DNA of 64,000 nucleotides from an uncultured Lachnospiraceae bacterium (GTDB taxonomy: Bacteria > Bacillota > Clostridia > Lachnospirales > Lachnospiraceae), in the NCBI GenBank assembly GCA_902781505.1, contig CACZJL010000005.1, positions 33,286 to 97,285 of the forward strand, given 5' to 3'. The translations under genes and the position numbers were made by a program. This document shows, in pieces, positions 17,482-27,323 of the stretch. Position 1 is the stretch's first letter; each line of letters starts with the position of its first letter. A model generated the notes under the pieces. That model saw nothing but the letters and a program-made list of their open reading frames with translations, was not told the origin of the DNA and searched no databases.

Positions 17482-18744
17482 ATGAGTTTTTCAAAATTTG
17501 CATTGGGGGCGGCTGAGAAGCTGCGCCCGGTGCTTGTTAAAATTGTTCCGCAAAAGCTGCTGAGCAGTGTGAAGGCTAAGATGATCACACGGTCTGCAGC
17601 TTCTTTTGATAAGAGCAGCCTGGCACCGTTTGATCCGTTAGCAAGGCCTGCCGGAGTAAATCTGATTGGTAATTTACGTGCGGACACGGGACTTGGGCAG
17701 AGTATGCGCCTTGTCAGTCACATCTTAGATGAGAGCGGATATGAAAATGACGCAAGAATCTTCTTTATGCCGCCGGGCGGTTCGATGAACAACCATTCCT
17801 GCGATGAGAAGATTACAGATGAGGATAAATACGGAGTGAACCTGATTCATGTGAATCCATCGGAGTTCCCGATGCCGTTTATCAATATGGGAGCGGAGAA
17901 TTTCTCCGGCCATTACAACATCGGGTATTGGCTCTGGGAATTAAAGGAATTTCCTGAAGATTGGCTTCCAGCCTTAGAGCTTGCCGATGAAATCTGGACT
18001 CCAAGTGAATTTATTTCAGATACAATCAGAAATAATACGGACAAGCCGGTACTGACCGTGCCTTATCCGGTGGAAGCGCCATTTGATGAGAAGTACACAA
18101 GGGAACACTTCGGGCTTCCTGAGGATAAGTTTCTGTTCCTGATGATGTTTGATTCCGGCAGTGTCATGGCACGAAAGAATCCGCTTGCAGTCATTGAGGC
18201 GTTTAAGAAGGCATTTGCCCCGGAAGAAACAGGGGTGGGGTTGGTCTTAAAGATTCATGAGGCAAGAGATGAGGATGTGGCTCTGATTCGCGAACAGATG
18301 AAGGGGTATGACAATATTTATCTGGTATCCGGTACTCTGCCGAAGATTGAGGTAAATTCTCTGATTAAAACCTGCGATGTCTTTGTGAGCCTGCACCGTG
18401 CGGAAGGGTTTGGCCTTGTCTGTGCAGAGGCGATGCTTCTTGGAACACCGTGTATTGCGACAAACTGGTCGGCAAATACGGAGTTTATGAATGATAGTGT
18501 GGCCTGTATGGTGGATTATAAGCTTGTTGAAATTAAGGAGACACTGGAAGCGTTTAAGAAGGGCTATCACTGGGCTGAGGCGGATACTTCCGTAGCGGCG
18601 CGCTACATGAAAATGCTATTTGAAGATAAAGAATTTTATGGTAGAATTAGGGTTGCTGCTAAAAGCTATATTCAGACGAAACTTAGTATATCAGCTTCGG
18701 CAGCAGTTGTGAAAAAACGATTAGATGCAATCTATGGAAAGTGA
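17482..18744 (+). CDS. GT4-family glycosyltransferase with N-terminal extension
   Basis: Predicted glycosyltransferase, 420 residues. About 60 basic N-terminal residues (KFALGAAEKLRPVLVKIVPQ...) may be an amphipathic membrane contact. The GT-B core follows: GVNLIGNLRADTGLGQSMR (acceptor side), GYWLWELKEFP, WTPSEF, then the donor site LHRAEGFGLVCAEAMLLG. The WELxxFP and WTPSxF pattern is common in large capsule transferases from gut Firmicutes and Bacteroides. ATG 17482 has CAGGAGAG upstream. The ABC exporter follows within 8 nt. Confidence 0.85.
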   Translation: MSFSKFALGAAEKLRPVLVKIVPQKLLSSVKAKMITRSAASFDKSSLAPFDPLARPAGVNLIGNLRADTGLGQSMRLVSHILDESGYENDARIFFMPPGGSMNNHSCDEKITDEDKYGVNLIHVNPSEFPMPFINMGAENFSGHYNIGYWLWELKEFPEDWLPALELADEIWTPSEFISDTIRNNTDKPVLTVPYPVEAPFDEKYTREHFGLPEDKFLFLMMFDSGSVMARKNPLAVIEAFKKAFAPEETGVGLVLKIHEARDEDVALIREQMKGYDNIYLVSGTLPKIEVNSLIKTCDVFVSLHRAEGFGLVCAEAMLLGTPCIATNWSANTEFMNDSVACMVDYKLVEIKETLEAFKKGYHWAEADTSVAARYMKMLFEDKEFYGRIRVAAKSYIQTKLSISASAAVVKKRLDAIYGK

Positions 18745-18751
18745 TTGAAGT

Positions 18752-19537
18752 ATGTTAAAACAGGTAAAAGAAATTTATGAGTACCGTGAGATGATTTACA
18801 CTCTGGTACGAAAGGATTTGCGCGGACGCTATAAGGGTTCTGTTCTCGGATTCATGTGGACATTCATTAACCCTCTGTTCCAGCTTTTGATTTATACATT
18901 GGTATTCTCCGTAATCATGCGTTCCGGTGAAGAGCAGTATTATCTGTTCCTCTTCGTATGTCTGATTCCATGGATGTTCTTCTCCGCAAGCGTGACTGAC
19001 GGTTCGACCGCTATCCTGCGAGAGAAGGAAATGATAAAAAAGATTTATTTCCCACGTGGAGTTCTTCCAATCGCTGCAGTAACAAGTGGTTTCGTAAACA
19101 TGCTGTTAACCTTTATTGTTGTAATTGCGGTTACCTTAATTTCAGGGCGTGGCATGAATCCGGTGGCCTATCTTTGTCTGCCACTGGTTATGATTGTTGA
19201 ATATCTCCTCTGTATCGGTGTTGCCTTCATTGTGAGTGCACTTACCGTATACTTCCGTGATTTACAGTACATCTTAGGTATCATCACAATGGGAATGCAG
19301 TATGCATCTCCTGTCATGTACCGTGTCAACGATGACCGTGTTCCTGCGAAATTCGCATGGATCTTCAAGGTCAATCCGATGACAAGCATTTTAAACGTAT
19401 ACCGTGACATCCTCTACGATAAAGTCGTACCAAATCCTGCAGAATTAGGCTACGCCTTCTGCCTTGGAATCATCTTCATCGTATTCGGATTCTGGTTATT
19501 CAACAAGTTACAAAAAGGCTTCGCCGAAAACTTCTGA
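18752..19537 (+). CDS. Polysaccharide ABC exporter permease (Wzm-like, ABC-2 family)
   Basis: Membrane half of an ABC exporter that moves an undecaprenyl-linked polysaccharide across the membrane. 261 residues with about six TM helices. The N-terminal coupling helix and the conserved RKDLRGRYKGSVLGFMWTFI stretch (about 21-40) are the signature of Wzm/TagG/RfbD permeases. The start is ATG 18752, 7 nt after the previous stop, with a weak ribosome site, so translation is probably coupled. The ATPase gene starts 67 nt after the stop codon. The wall teichoic acid permease TagG is a close relative, so a teichoic-like polymer cannot be excluded. Confidence 0.92.
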   Translation: MLKQVKEIYEYREMIYTLVRKDLRGRYKGSVLGFMWTFINPLFQLLIYTLVFSVIMRSGEEQYYLFLFVCLIPWMFFSASVTDGSTAILREKEMIKKIYFPRGVLPIAAVTSGFVNMLLTFIVVIAVTLISGRGMNPVAYLCLPLVMIVEYLLCIGVAFIVSALTVYFRDLQYILGIITMGMQYASPVMYRVNDDRVPAKFAWIFKVNPMTSILNVYRDILYDKVVPNPAELGYAFCLGIIFIVFGFWLFNKLQKGFAENF

Positions 19538-19604
19538 TAAAAGGGCCGAAGCGCTGAAAGCGGCAATGCGCTGCGAATCAGATAAAGATAGAAGAGAGAG
19601 CATT

Positions 19605-20816
19605 ATGGATAACGAAAACGCAATTGAAGTGAAAAATGTCTCCAAAGCCTTTAAGGTCTACTTTGATAAGGGCACGGAGTTAAAAGAAAAGCTGCTGTTC
19701 TGGAAGCGTAACCGCTTTGAGAACCGTGTTGTTCTTGATAACATCAGCTTTAATGTAAAGAAAGGTGAAGCAATCGGCCTTGTCGGACGTAACGGCTGTG
19801 GTAAGTCTACAACCTTAAAGCTTCTGACTAAAATCATCTATCCGAATTCCGGAACTGTAGAGTTAAAGGGACGTGTCAGCTCCCTGATCGAGCTTGGTGC
19901 AGGCTTCCATCCGGATATGAGCGGACGTGAGAATATCTACACAAATGCTTCCATTTTCGGTTTGAACAGAAAAGAGATTGATGCCAGACTCGATGAAATC
20001 ATTGAGTTCTCAGAGCTTGGTGACTATATCGATAACCCGGTAAGAACCTATTCTTCCGGTATGTACATGAGACTTGCATTCTCCGTAGCCATCAACGTAG
20101 ATGCAGATATCTTACTGATTGATGAAATCCTTGCCGTAGGTGATGCAAACTTCCAGGCAAAGTGCTTCAACAAGCTTCGTGAGATCAAGGGAAACGGTAC
20201 AACTATCGTAATCGTATCGCATTCTCTTGCCCAGATTGAGCAGATTTGTGACCGTTCCATCTGGATTAAGGAAGGACATATCGAAGAGATGGGGCTTCCA
20301 AAGGATGTACACTTAGACTACTTAAACTACATGAACAGCGAGAGAATCGACCGCAAGGAAAGAGAAGAGTTTGCAAAGATCAACCGCGGCAACCGTTATG
20401 GAAGCCAGAAGGTTATGTTCTCTGATGTTCATTTACTCGATGCAGAAGGTAAGGATGTTAAAACCATCCGTACCGGTGATGGTGTAACTCTTGACTTAAA
20501 GTATGAGTGCAAGGAACCAATTGAAGATGCAGTCTTTGGTTTTGGTATCTTCCGTTCAGACGGTGTCTGGGTTTATGGAACCAACACAAGAATCGATCGC
20601 AAGCCAAACTTTGATATCAAAAAGGATGGCAGCTATGTCGTTAAGATTGATGAGTTAAACCTGATTCCGGGTGAATACTGGATGGATGTTACCATCGAGT
20701 TCGGTGAGGGCAATCCTGTGGACTATTACAAGAAGGCCCTGAAGTTTGAAGTCGTAAGCAACATTACAGATGTTGGCATTTGCCGCATTCCACATGAGTG
20801 GACATTAAACATCTGA
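19605..20816 (+). CDS. Polysaccharide ABC exporter ATPase with Wzt C-terminal domain
   Basis: Nucleotide-binding half of the exporter, 403 residues. Walker A is GRNGCGKST (61-69), the signature is YSSGMYMRLAFS (149-160), Walker B is ILLIDE and the switch His is in IVSHSL. Residues about 270-403 form an extra beta-rich domain (DVHLLDAEGKDV..., NTRIDRKPNFDIKKDGSY) like the carbohydrate-binding Wzt_C domain that selects finished chains by their non-reducing end. The frame is open to 19464 inside the permease gene; ATG 19605 is chosen because family homology begins there and GAAGAGAGAG lies just upstream. Confidence 0.92.
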   Translation: MDNENAIEVKNVSKAFKVYFDKGTELKEKLLFWKRNRFENRVVLDNISFNVKKGEAIGLVGRNGCGKSTTLKLLTKIIYPNSGTVELKGRVSSLIELGAGFHPDMSGRENIYTNASIFGLNRKEIDARLDEIIEFSELGDYIDNPVRTYSSGMYMRLAFSVAINVDADILLIDEILAVGDANFQAKCFNKLREIKGNGTTIVIVSHSLAQIEQICDRSIWIKEGHIEEMGLPKDVHLDYLNYMNSERIDRKEREEFAKINRGNRYGSQKVMFSDVHLLDAEGKDVKTIRTGDGVTLDLKYECKEPIEDAVFGFGIFRSDGVWVYGTNTRIDRKPNFDIKKDGSYVVKIDELNLIPGEYWMDVTIEFGEGNPVDYYKKALKFEVVSNITDVGICRIPHEWTLNI

Positions 20817-20827
20817 AAAGGACAGAT

Positions 20828-21868
20828 ATGAAAAAGTTTCTTGTAGACGGACGGTTCCTGAATTCGTTAAGCAGCGGTGTCGATCGTTATGCTTTTCAGA
20901 TTTTAAAGGAACTGGATCGTCTTGCAGCAGATCTTGATATTTCGATCCTTGTACCTCCTGATGCGAAGCAGGTACCGGATTATCAGAATATCAGAGTAAT
21001 TCACAGTCATCGAAGAAAACATTGGACACAGCTCGTCTTCGGATGGGAGTGCGTAAGGCGCGGAGCAATTCCAATCAATCTGTGCAATGAGATGCCTCTG
21101 ATTGGAAAGAAAGGAATTTCCTGCCTTCACGATGTACTGTATGCAGAGACCCCGGAAGTCTTTCCATGGATCAACGATTATCCGAGAGACGAGAGGGAGT
21201 GGTTCCTCAAAATCTATGAGCGTATCAAAAAACGCTCTGCTAAAATCCTCACGGTTTCAGAATTTTCAAAACAGCGGGCCATGGAGTGCTTAGGTATTCC
21301 GGAAGACCGCTTTTGTGTTGTCCCAAATGGCTGGCAGCACTTTAATCAGGTTGAGACCGATGATTCCCTGATGAAAAAATATCCGGAACTCGTGGCAGGT
21401 GAATACTTCTTCACACTTACAAGTTCCAACCGAAACAAGAATGTAGACTGGGTTTTAGCGAATTCAAAGCTGAACGAAGGAGAGCATTACTGTATCGCTG
21501 GAAAAGGCCTTGATCAGCTCATTGATTTTGGCAAATACCCCAATGTCACGTACGTTGGCTTTGCTTCTGACGTGCTGGCTAAGACACTGATGAAACATGC
21601 GAAAGCGTTTCTGTTCCCAAGCTTTTATGAGGGCTTTGGAATCCCACCGCTTGAGGCTATGAGCACCGGTACTCCGGTGATTGTCTCAAAAGCTGCCAGC
21701 CTTCCGGAGATTTTCGGAACGGCAGCACATTATATTGATCCGACCGATCCTGCCCTGAATGTGACAGAGCTTATGAAAGAGCCTGTTTCAGACCCGCAGA
21801 AGATTTTAAATCGATACAGCTGGTCGGCTTCGGCAGCTAAGCTGAAACAAATTTTGGAAGAATTTTAA
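20828..21868 (+). CDS. GT4-family glycosyltransferase (paralogue of 15170)
   Basis: Soluble GT-B enzyme, 346 residues, starting MKKFLVDGRFLNSLSSGVDRYAF and ending with the donor motif FPSFYEGFGIPPLEAMSTG. It closely resembles the product at 15170 in order and motifs. ATG 20828 is preferred to the open-frame start at 20798, because the latter lies inside the ATPase gene and AAAAGGA (816-822 of this kilobase) is 6 nt before the ATG. It directly follows the ABC ATPase and precedes the acylation pair. The sugar is unknown. Confidence 0.87.
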   Translation: MKKFLVDGRFLNSLSSGVDRYAFQILKELDRLAADLDISILVPPDAKQVPDYQNIRVIHSHRRKHWTQLVFGWECVRRGAIPINLCNEMPLIGKKGISCLHDVLYAETPEVFPWINDYPRDEREWFLKIYERIKKRSAKILTVSEFSKQRAMECLGIPEDRFCVVPNGWQHFNQVETDDSLMKKYPELVAGEYFFTLTSSNRNKNVDWVLANSKLNEGEHYCIAGKGLDQLIDFGKYPNVTYVGFASDVLAKTLMKHAKAFLFPSFYEGFGIPPLEAMSTGTPVIVSKAASLPEIFGTAAHYIDPTDPALNVTELMKEPVSDPQKILNRYSWSASAAKLKQILEEF

Positions 21869-21880
21869 GGAGAGAATGTC

Positions 21881-22990
21881 ATGAAAAGATGTGCGCCATA
21901 CCTTCGTATTGTGGCCTTTGTCGCAATCGTTGTGTTATCGGTATCCGGACTGGATTATCTGCTTGCACCATCCGGTTATATCAGATATCTGATGCATCAG
22001 GTTACGGAAAGTGATCAGAATATGGATCTGATCTTCCTTGGTGCGAGCCACACAAGAAGTGCAATCAACCCTCAGCCGGTAGCAGATAAGTTAAATGTAA
22101 ATGCGTATTCTTTGGGAATTCCCGGAGAAACAGTTTTAGATTCCTATTATCTGACTGAGCAGGCATTGGAGCATAATGACATCAAGACGGTTGTATATGA
22201 TGCGGACTTCCAGTACTGGATTATCCCTCAGATGAGCGGACAGGTGTACCAGTCCTTCGTGTACAGCCAGTTACAGTCTCCAAAGATTAAGCTTGAATAC
22301 ATTAAGAACAATAGAAATACCATGGAGTTTAGAACTGTCATCGGACATCGTTCCTCTTATGACATGTCTCTGTCAGGAATTAAGCAGAATCTTTCCATGA
22401 AGAAGTCTGCAGAGTATAAGAATTACAGCATTGACGGCGCACTTACTCCGGATGCCAATGGTCCATATGTCGGCCGTGGTTTCTTCCTCCGTGAGTTATC
22501 CGGAAACGAGCCGGGCGGCAAGGATTTTGTAGTGCAGACCTATGCACAGTGCCATGAGCCATTAACAGACAGCGCAAAAGATGCGTTTGCCAGAATCAAG
22601 GCGTTATGCGATGAGAAGGGGATTGAACTGATTGCAGTAACTTCTCCGATTGATCCGACTGCCTGCGAGGTAATCGATATGCAGTTCCAGCACGACCAGT
22701 TAAATGCGTTCTTTGAGAGCCAGGGCGTGAAGTATTATGACTTCAACATGGCGCTTGAAACCGTCGTTCCAAGACGTGATGCAGACTACGGTGATTACGA
22801 GGGACATATGGGCGGTGAGCTCACAACCATCTATTCCACACAGCTCGCAAACCTGCTTTCTGATGTGAAGAACGGTACATATGATGCATCAAAGTACTTC
22901 TATTCATCTTTCGCAGATATGTATGCGAACATGCAGAAAGACTACGAAAAGACAACCGGCTTAAGCTGGCACGTCGGGGAGGGAGCATAA
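21881..22990 (+). CDS. SGNH/GDSL-like membrane-anchored protein, partner of the MBOAT acyltransferase
   Basis: Extracytoplasmic protein of 369 residues with one N-terminal TM anchor (about 8-28). LIFLGASHTRSAI (residues 50-62) has the nucleophile-type Ser (S56) followed by HxR, as in DltD/AlgJ/PatB-like SGNH proteins. A late DYEGHMGG segment could supply the catalytic Asp-x-x-His. Such proteins take acyl groups passed through an MBOAT channel and place them on extracellular polysaccharide (family knowledge). The MBOAT gene starts at the base after this stop codon, and AAGGAGAG precedes ATG 21881. Confidence 0.78.
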   Translation: MKRCAPYLRIVAFVAIVVLSVSGLDYLLAPSGYIRYLMHQVTESDQNMDLIFLGASHTRSAINPQPVADKLNVNAYSLGIPGETVLDSYYLTEQALEHNDIKTVVYDADFQYWIIPQMSGQVYQSFVYSQLQSPKIKLEYIKNNRNTMEFRTVIGHRSSYDMSLSGIKQNLSMKKSAEYKNYSIDGALTPDANGPYVGRGFFLRELSGNEPGGKDFVVQTYAQCHEPLTDSAKDAFARIKALCDEKGIELIAVTSPIDPTACEVIDMQFQHDQLNAFFESQGVKYYDFNMALETVVPRRDADYGDYEGHMGGELTTIYSTQLANLLSDVKNGTYDASKYFYSSFADMYANMQKDYEKTTGLSWHVGEGA

Positions 22991-24574
22991 ATGTCATTTA
23001 ACGTTATCGGATTTTATATCTTCCTGGCGCTTGGAATTGTGCTCTACTACATCATTCCGAAGAAGGTTCGCTGGGTCTGGCTGTTAGTTTTAAGCTATTA
23101 TTACTACTACACCTATACCATCAAAACCGTCTGGCTTCTGATGGCAACAACGCTGATTATTTATGGTGGCGGTCTGCTTTTGGACCGCATCAATGTGACG
23201 AGTGAGGCTGCCTTAAAGGAAAATAAGGGCACCTGGGACAGGGAACAGAAGAAGGCCTTCAAGGCTAAGACAAAGAGACGCAAGAAAGGCGTCATGGTTA
23301 CCATCCTGGTGCTGATTTTCGGCATTCTTGCAGTTATTAAGTATACAGATTTCGTTCTGGAAAATGTGAATGCTGTCCTTTTAAAGACCGGCCAAGGCCA
23401 GGTGCCGCTGATGAAGTTCATCCTTCCTCTTGGTATCTCCTTCTACACCTTCCAGTCTGCAAGCTACATTATCGATCTTTATAACGATAAGTTCCGTGCA
23501 GAGAAGAATCCGTTCAAGGTAGCTTTGTTTGTTTCCTTCTTCCCACAGCTCTTACAGGGACCAATTGGCCGTTTTGACCGTCTGGCACCGCAGTTGTTTG
23601 AAGGACATGATTATGATTTAAGAAATATTGAATTTGGCCTTCAGAGAATTTTCTGGGGTCTGTTTAAGAAGATGATTTTAGCGGACCGCGCTGCGGTTTA
23701 TGTAAACGAAGTCTTCACAAATTATGCAAACTACGGTGGTTTCTTTAATATCCTGGGTGTTCTGATGTACAGTATTCAGCTGTATGCAGATTTTTCCGGC
23801 GGTATTGATGTTGTCATCGGTGTGGCGCAGATGTTCGGCATCACGATGGATGAGAACTTCAAGCAGCCTTATTTTTCGACATCCATTGGTGATTTCTGGA
23901 GAAGATGGCACATTACGCTTGGTACCTGGATGAAGGATTACATCTTCTATCCATTTTCCTTGAGTAAGGGAATGAACAAGCTTGGCAAATGGGGTAAGAA
24001 GCACCTCGGCCGTTTTGGTAAGGGTCTTCCAATCTGTCTTGCAGATTTGCTTGTATTCCTCGTTGTCGGTATCTGGCATGGTGCCGCCTGGAAATATATC
24101 ATTTACGGTATGTACAATGGCGTGATTATGGCGTTCTCTTCTCTGATGGCTCCGGTCTATGAGAAGCAGAAGGAAGCACTTCATATCAAGTCTGACAGCA
24201 AGGGATGGCATGTGTTCCAGATTGTGCGTACCTTTATCCTGGTCAACATCAGCTGGTACTTTGACATGGGAACCTCACTTTCTGCAGCTCTTTCCATGAT
24301 GAAGTCATCCATCCTTGATTTCAGCTTCTCTCAGTTTAATCAGGAAGCAATCTATGCGGTTGGTCTTGAAAAGAAGGATTTCATTATCCTGCTGATAGGA
24401 TGCGTCGTTGTATTTATTGTCAGTGTCTTAAAGGAAAAGGGCATCGAAATCAGAAAGTCCCTTGCAGAAAAGCCTCTCGTTGTTCGCTGGGCAGTGTATT
24501 ACCTGCTTGTCATGAGCATCTATATGCTTGGCTACACAGGTGTAACACAGGGATTTATTTACGCAAACTTCTAA
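22991..24574 (+). CDS. MBOAT-family O-acyltransferase (AlgI/DltB-like)
   Basis: Polytopic membrane acyltransferase, 527 residues with roughly ten or more TM segments. FPQLLQGPIGRF and the loop DFWRRWHITLGTWMKDYIFYP (H307) are typical of AlgI/DltB; the invariant catalytic His is H363 in VGIWHGAAWKY. It passes an acyl group (often acetyl) from the cytosol to the outside for transfer by its SGNH partner, encoded immediately upstream with zero spacing. Function here: O-acylation of the exported polysaccharide (inference). A strong terminator follows. Confidence 0.93.
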   Translation: MSFNVIGFYIFLALGIVLYYIIPKKVRWVWLLVLSYYYYYTYTIKTVWLLMATTLIIYGGGLLLDRINVTSEAALKENKGTWDREQKKAFKAKTKRRKKGVMVTILVLIFGILAVIKYTDFVLENVNAVLLKTGQGQVPLMKFILPLGISFYTFQSASYIIDLYNDKFRAEKNPFKVALFVSFFPQLLQGPIGRFDRLAPQLFEGHDYDLRNIEFGLQRIFWGLFKKMILADRAAVYVNEVFTNYANYGGFFNILGVLMYSIQLYADFSGGIDVVIGVAQMFGITMDENFKQPYFSTSIGDFWRRWHITLGTWMKDYIFYPFSLSKGMNKLGKWGKKHLGRFGKGLPICLADLLVFLVVGIWHGAAWKYIIYGMYNGVIMAFSSLMAPVYEKQKEALHIKSDSKGWHVFQIVRTFILVNISWYFDMGTSLSAALSMMKSSILDFSFSQFNQEAIYAVGLEKKDFIILLIGCVVVFIVSVLKEKGIEIRKSLAEKPLVVRWAVYYLLVMSIYMLGYTGVTQGFIYANF

Positions 24575-24579
24575 ATTTA

Positions 24580-24612
24580 AGTTCCGGACCGTTCGCGTCC
24601 GGAGCTTTTTTT
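24580..24612 (+). terminator. Intrinsic terminator after the MBOAT gene
   Basis: GTTCCGGAC (24581-24589) pairs with GTCCGGAGC (24597-24605; one G-T pair) and is followed by a seven-T run. It would end the first polysaccharide transcription unit. Confidence 0.85.
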
Positions 24613-24825
24613 ATGCGGAACCACCGCGCGGCCCTTTTGTACGGCAGCCTCCACACTATGCCGTTTTCACACGGCTGACGGAGGCGTAAGTTTTCCATAC
24701 TGGAATGAAATTTCTGTCACAAATTGTGGAAAAAATTATAGAATAATTCGTATAAAGTGGATAATGCGTCTGTTGCACTGTTTGTGACAGAGCGGGCCTT
24801 ACAAGAGAATTTAAGGAGACCGGTG

Positions 24826-27162
24826 ATGGCCGATTTTGAATACAGAACAGACGGGGAGCTGCGGTTTGAACGTGTGAGCCCCGGTGAAGAAAGAGATACA
24901 ACTAAAAAGAGCAGCGCGCCCGGCGCCGGCGCGTCAGCGTGGGTTCTGCACCTGATTCCGCTGGTCTGTGCAGTGGCAGGATTTGCGGTGCTCTTTCATG
25001 ATGGCTTATCGCAGGCTGGCAGAATGGAACTGTTTGCAGTTCTGATTGTTGCAATGTCGCTGATAGGACTTGCCGGCTCTTTATTTATCCAGCTTGTAAA
25101 GTGGGACTTCAGAAAGCTTTTCATTGAACTTGCAGTTATTTTAACCGTGCCGATAGGCTTCAGTGTAAGCTCCGTGCTCTTTAATGCAGGAAGAATTGAT
25201 TACAGCAATCAAATGTTTGTCGGTATGGGAATCTGCCTTTTTGCGGGGGTGTATTTTATATTGATGGCTGTTTTTGAGGCCATTTTAAGAACTACAGCAA
25301 GAAAGGTCCTTAACTGGATTACAAGAAACTGGATGATGGTTCTGTTTGTGATTGTAATGGCAGTAGCCCGCTATCCATATTTAAACGTGACGCAAAGATG
25401 GGACGGCGGTGAGTATTATTCCTGGTTTCAGAAGGGGATTGCGAACTTCGCCTATGCCGGGTTTGATGATTTCTTCCAGAACTTCTCACTCTGTAATCAT
25501 CCTACATTAGGCTTTGCATCTGTGTACTTAATCGGAGAACTTGTGTCACCGGGACATTTGATTGGCTCAAATATGGTGAGTCTGATTCTGTCCTGCCTGT
25601 CCATGTGGTGCTTCTATCTGATTTTACGGAAAATGGCACCGCACGTGAGCTCGCATTTTACAGCACTTTTGAGCCTGATGGCTTCATTTGCCACGATGTT
25701 TTTCAGCCTGACTTCGTATTTTGCGCCGGATATCGGAATGACCTACTTCTTTATCTTCCTTGTCTGTGCGTATCTTTATGATGCTCCGCTTCTTGTGGCG
25801 TTCTTCACTCTGATGGTTATGCAGACGAAGGAGACCGGCATGGTTATTATGCTGGGCTTCGGAATCGGTGCCATCATCCGCCATGCGATTATGGCGAGAG
25901 AAGAGACCTATAACGGAATTGTCGGAAACAGTTTCATCCTGTTTTTAAAGAAGACCTTTACAGATCTTAAGCTTTACGCGATGCTTCCACCAGCCGGCTT
26001 TCAGGCGTGGTATCTGATGAATAAGGGCAAGCTCGACAAGTGGTCTGACGGTATTGAAAAGGGCTCAAAGGTCCTTGTATGGGATCCGACAGGAACGAAG
26101 GTCGATGTATTTGGTATCAATTTCGGTCTGATTTCAGCGAGATTAAAAGAATATTTCCTGTTTAATTTTAACTGGATTGTCTGGGGAACTATTCTTATCT
26201 GTGCCATTATAATCTGGCGCAGAAACAGAAAAATTAAGAAAAAGATTACATATCTGATGAAGAAGAACAGACAGGAGAAGGATAAACGCGATGTCCACGG
26301 GATTCCGCTGCTTCTGACATCCTTCCTGTTTTATATGATTTTCCATTGCATCTTCTTAACTGCAGCGCTTGCGCGTTATAACATTGTGACAGATATGATT
26401 GCACTTCTGATTGCAGCGTCTCTTACCTGCCATGTTATTGCAGATGGCACGAAGGAAACCGTGTCGAAAGTAAAGATGGGCCTTGGAATTACATTTGCCA
26501 TTGTGACCGGAATTCTGTTTGTTGCAGAATCGTTATATACGGTGGATCCGGTGACGAGGCAGCTGTTTGATACATATGATACCGGTAACGGCACGCTGTG
26601 CTTTGTCGGTCAGAAGGACCGAAGCGGTCGTTTCTATCTTGGAGACTATCTGACGTATAATCTGCAATATCAGTACATTGATCAGGCATTTGACGAGATG
26701 CTGTCGCGTACGGAATATGATCCGGAGAAGGTGGATCTGGTGCTTTCTTCAAGCCGCGGCGTCTTTATCAATGGTAACGGCAATGCCTATAAGCTGAACT
26801 GGGACAGAAAGCTTAAAAAGCGTGTGTTCTATACATCAGAAGATACGGTGCCGATGTACTATCAGTATACGGCGGATGATATCGAGGACAGCCAGGAAGT
26901 CCAGAATACGTTATATGAGAGAGCACTTTACGTGGTGCTTCCGATTTATGCGAACGAGTCCTTTGATGACGATATGAAGCTCTTAGAGGAGTTCTACTAC
27001 ATCAGCCCTCGGCAAATGGTAGCGACGTCTCAGGGTGATCTTTATTATTATGAGATGACGCTTCTGTCATCCATGAAAAATGAGGAGAGTGCAGACGCAT
27101 CTGAGAAGGATGGTACTGCAGGAAAGAAGGGCACGGAGAGCGGACTGATGCTTGGGAAATAA
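24826..27162 (+). CDS. Large GT-C-type membrane glycosyltransferase (GT39/ArnT-like)
   Basis: Integral membrane protein, 778 residues, with about a dozen TM segments between residues ~45 and ~590. RWDGGEYYSWFQKG, in the first extracytoplasmic loop, matches the Asp-containing catalytic loop of GT-C enzymes (PMT/ArnT/GT39 clan) that use polyprenyl-phosphate sugars. The last ~190 residues are soluble and presumably outside the cell. The frame is open to GTG 24757; ATG 24826 is chosen because AAGGAG (24813-24818) is 7 nt before it. It could add side-branch sugars to exported glycan or proteins. I do not recognise a closer family. Confidence 0.75.
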   Translation: MADFEYRTDGELRFERVSPGEERDTTKKSSAPGAGASAWVLHLIPLVCAVAGFAVLFHDGLSQAGRMELFAVLIVAMSLIGLAGSLFIQLVKWDFRKLFIELAVILTVPIGFSVSSVLFNAGRIDYSNQMFVGMGICLFAGVYFILMAVFEAILRTTARKVLNWITRNWMMVLFVIVMAVARYPYLNVTQRWDGGEYYSWFQKGIANFAYAGFDDFFQNFSLCNHPTLGFASVYLIGELVSPGHLIGSNMVSLILSCLSMWCFYLILRKMAPHVSSHFTALLSLMASFATMFFSLTSYFAPDIGMTYFFIFLVCAYLYDAPLLVAFFTLMVMQTKETGMVIMLGFGIGAIIRHAIMAREETYNGIVGNSFILFLKKTFTDLKLYAMLPPAGFQAWYLMNKGKLDKWSDGIEKGSKVLVWDPTGTKVDVFGINFGLISARLKEYFLFNFNWIVWGTILICAIIIWRRNRKIKKKITYLMKKNRQEKDKRDVHGIPLLLTSFLFYMIFHCIFLTAALARYNIVTDMIALLIAASLTCHVIADGTKETVSKVKMGLGITFAIVTGILFVAESLYTVDPVTRQLFDTYDTGNGTLCFVGQKDRSGRFYLGDYLTYNLQYQYIDQAFDEMLSRTEYDPEKVDLVLSSSRGVFINGNGNAYKLNWDRKLKKRVFYTSEDTVPMYYQYTADDIEDSQEVQNTLYERALYVVLPIYANESFDDDMKLLEEFYYISPRQMVATSQGDLYYYEMTLLSSMKNEESADASEKDGTAGKKGTESGLMLGK

Positions 27163-27224
27163 AACGGTAGACCGCGTAGAAGTGCGGGAATGAAGCGTGT
27201 AACGGTGCGGTCAGAACGTAGGAA

Positions 27225-27253
27225 TTGACAGCGAACCTAAAGAATTGTACTAT
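27225..27253 (+). promoter_or_regulatory. Strong promoter of the manC-gmd-rmd operon
   Basis: A perfect TTGACA (27225-27230), a 17-bp spacer and TACTAT (27248-27253). A small hairpin, AGCCTG-cata-CAGGCT (about 27264-27279), lies in the leader before the AGAGGAGG ribosome site. Confidence 0.75.
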
Positions 27254-27323
27254 ATAGAATACAGCCTGCATACAGGCTTTACTTTGATGCTCGAAAGCAG
27301 ATGCTTTAGAGGAGGATAATTTT

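Noticed and set aside
24625..24690. Second structured element after the MBOAT terminator (GCCTCC...GGAGGC)
   Set aside because: Arms are short with a poor interior and no T-run; probably a chance inverted repeat.
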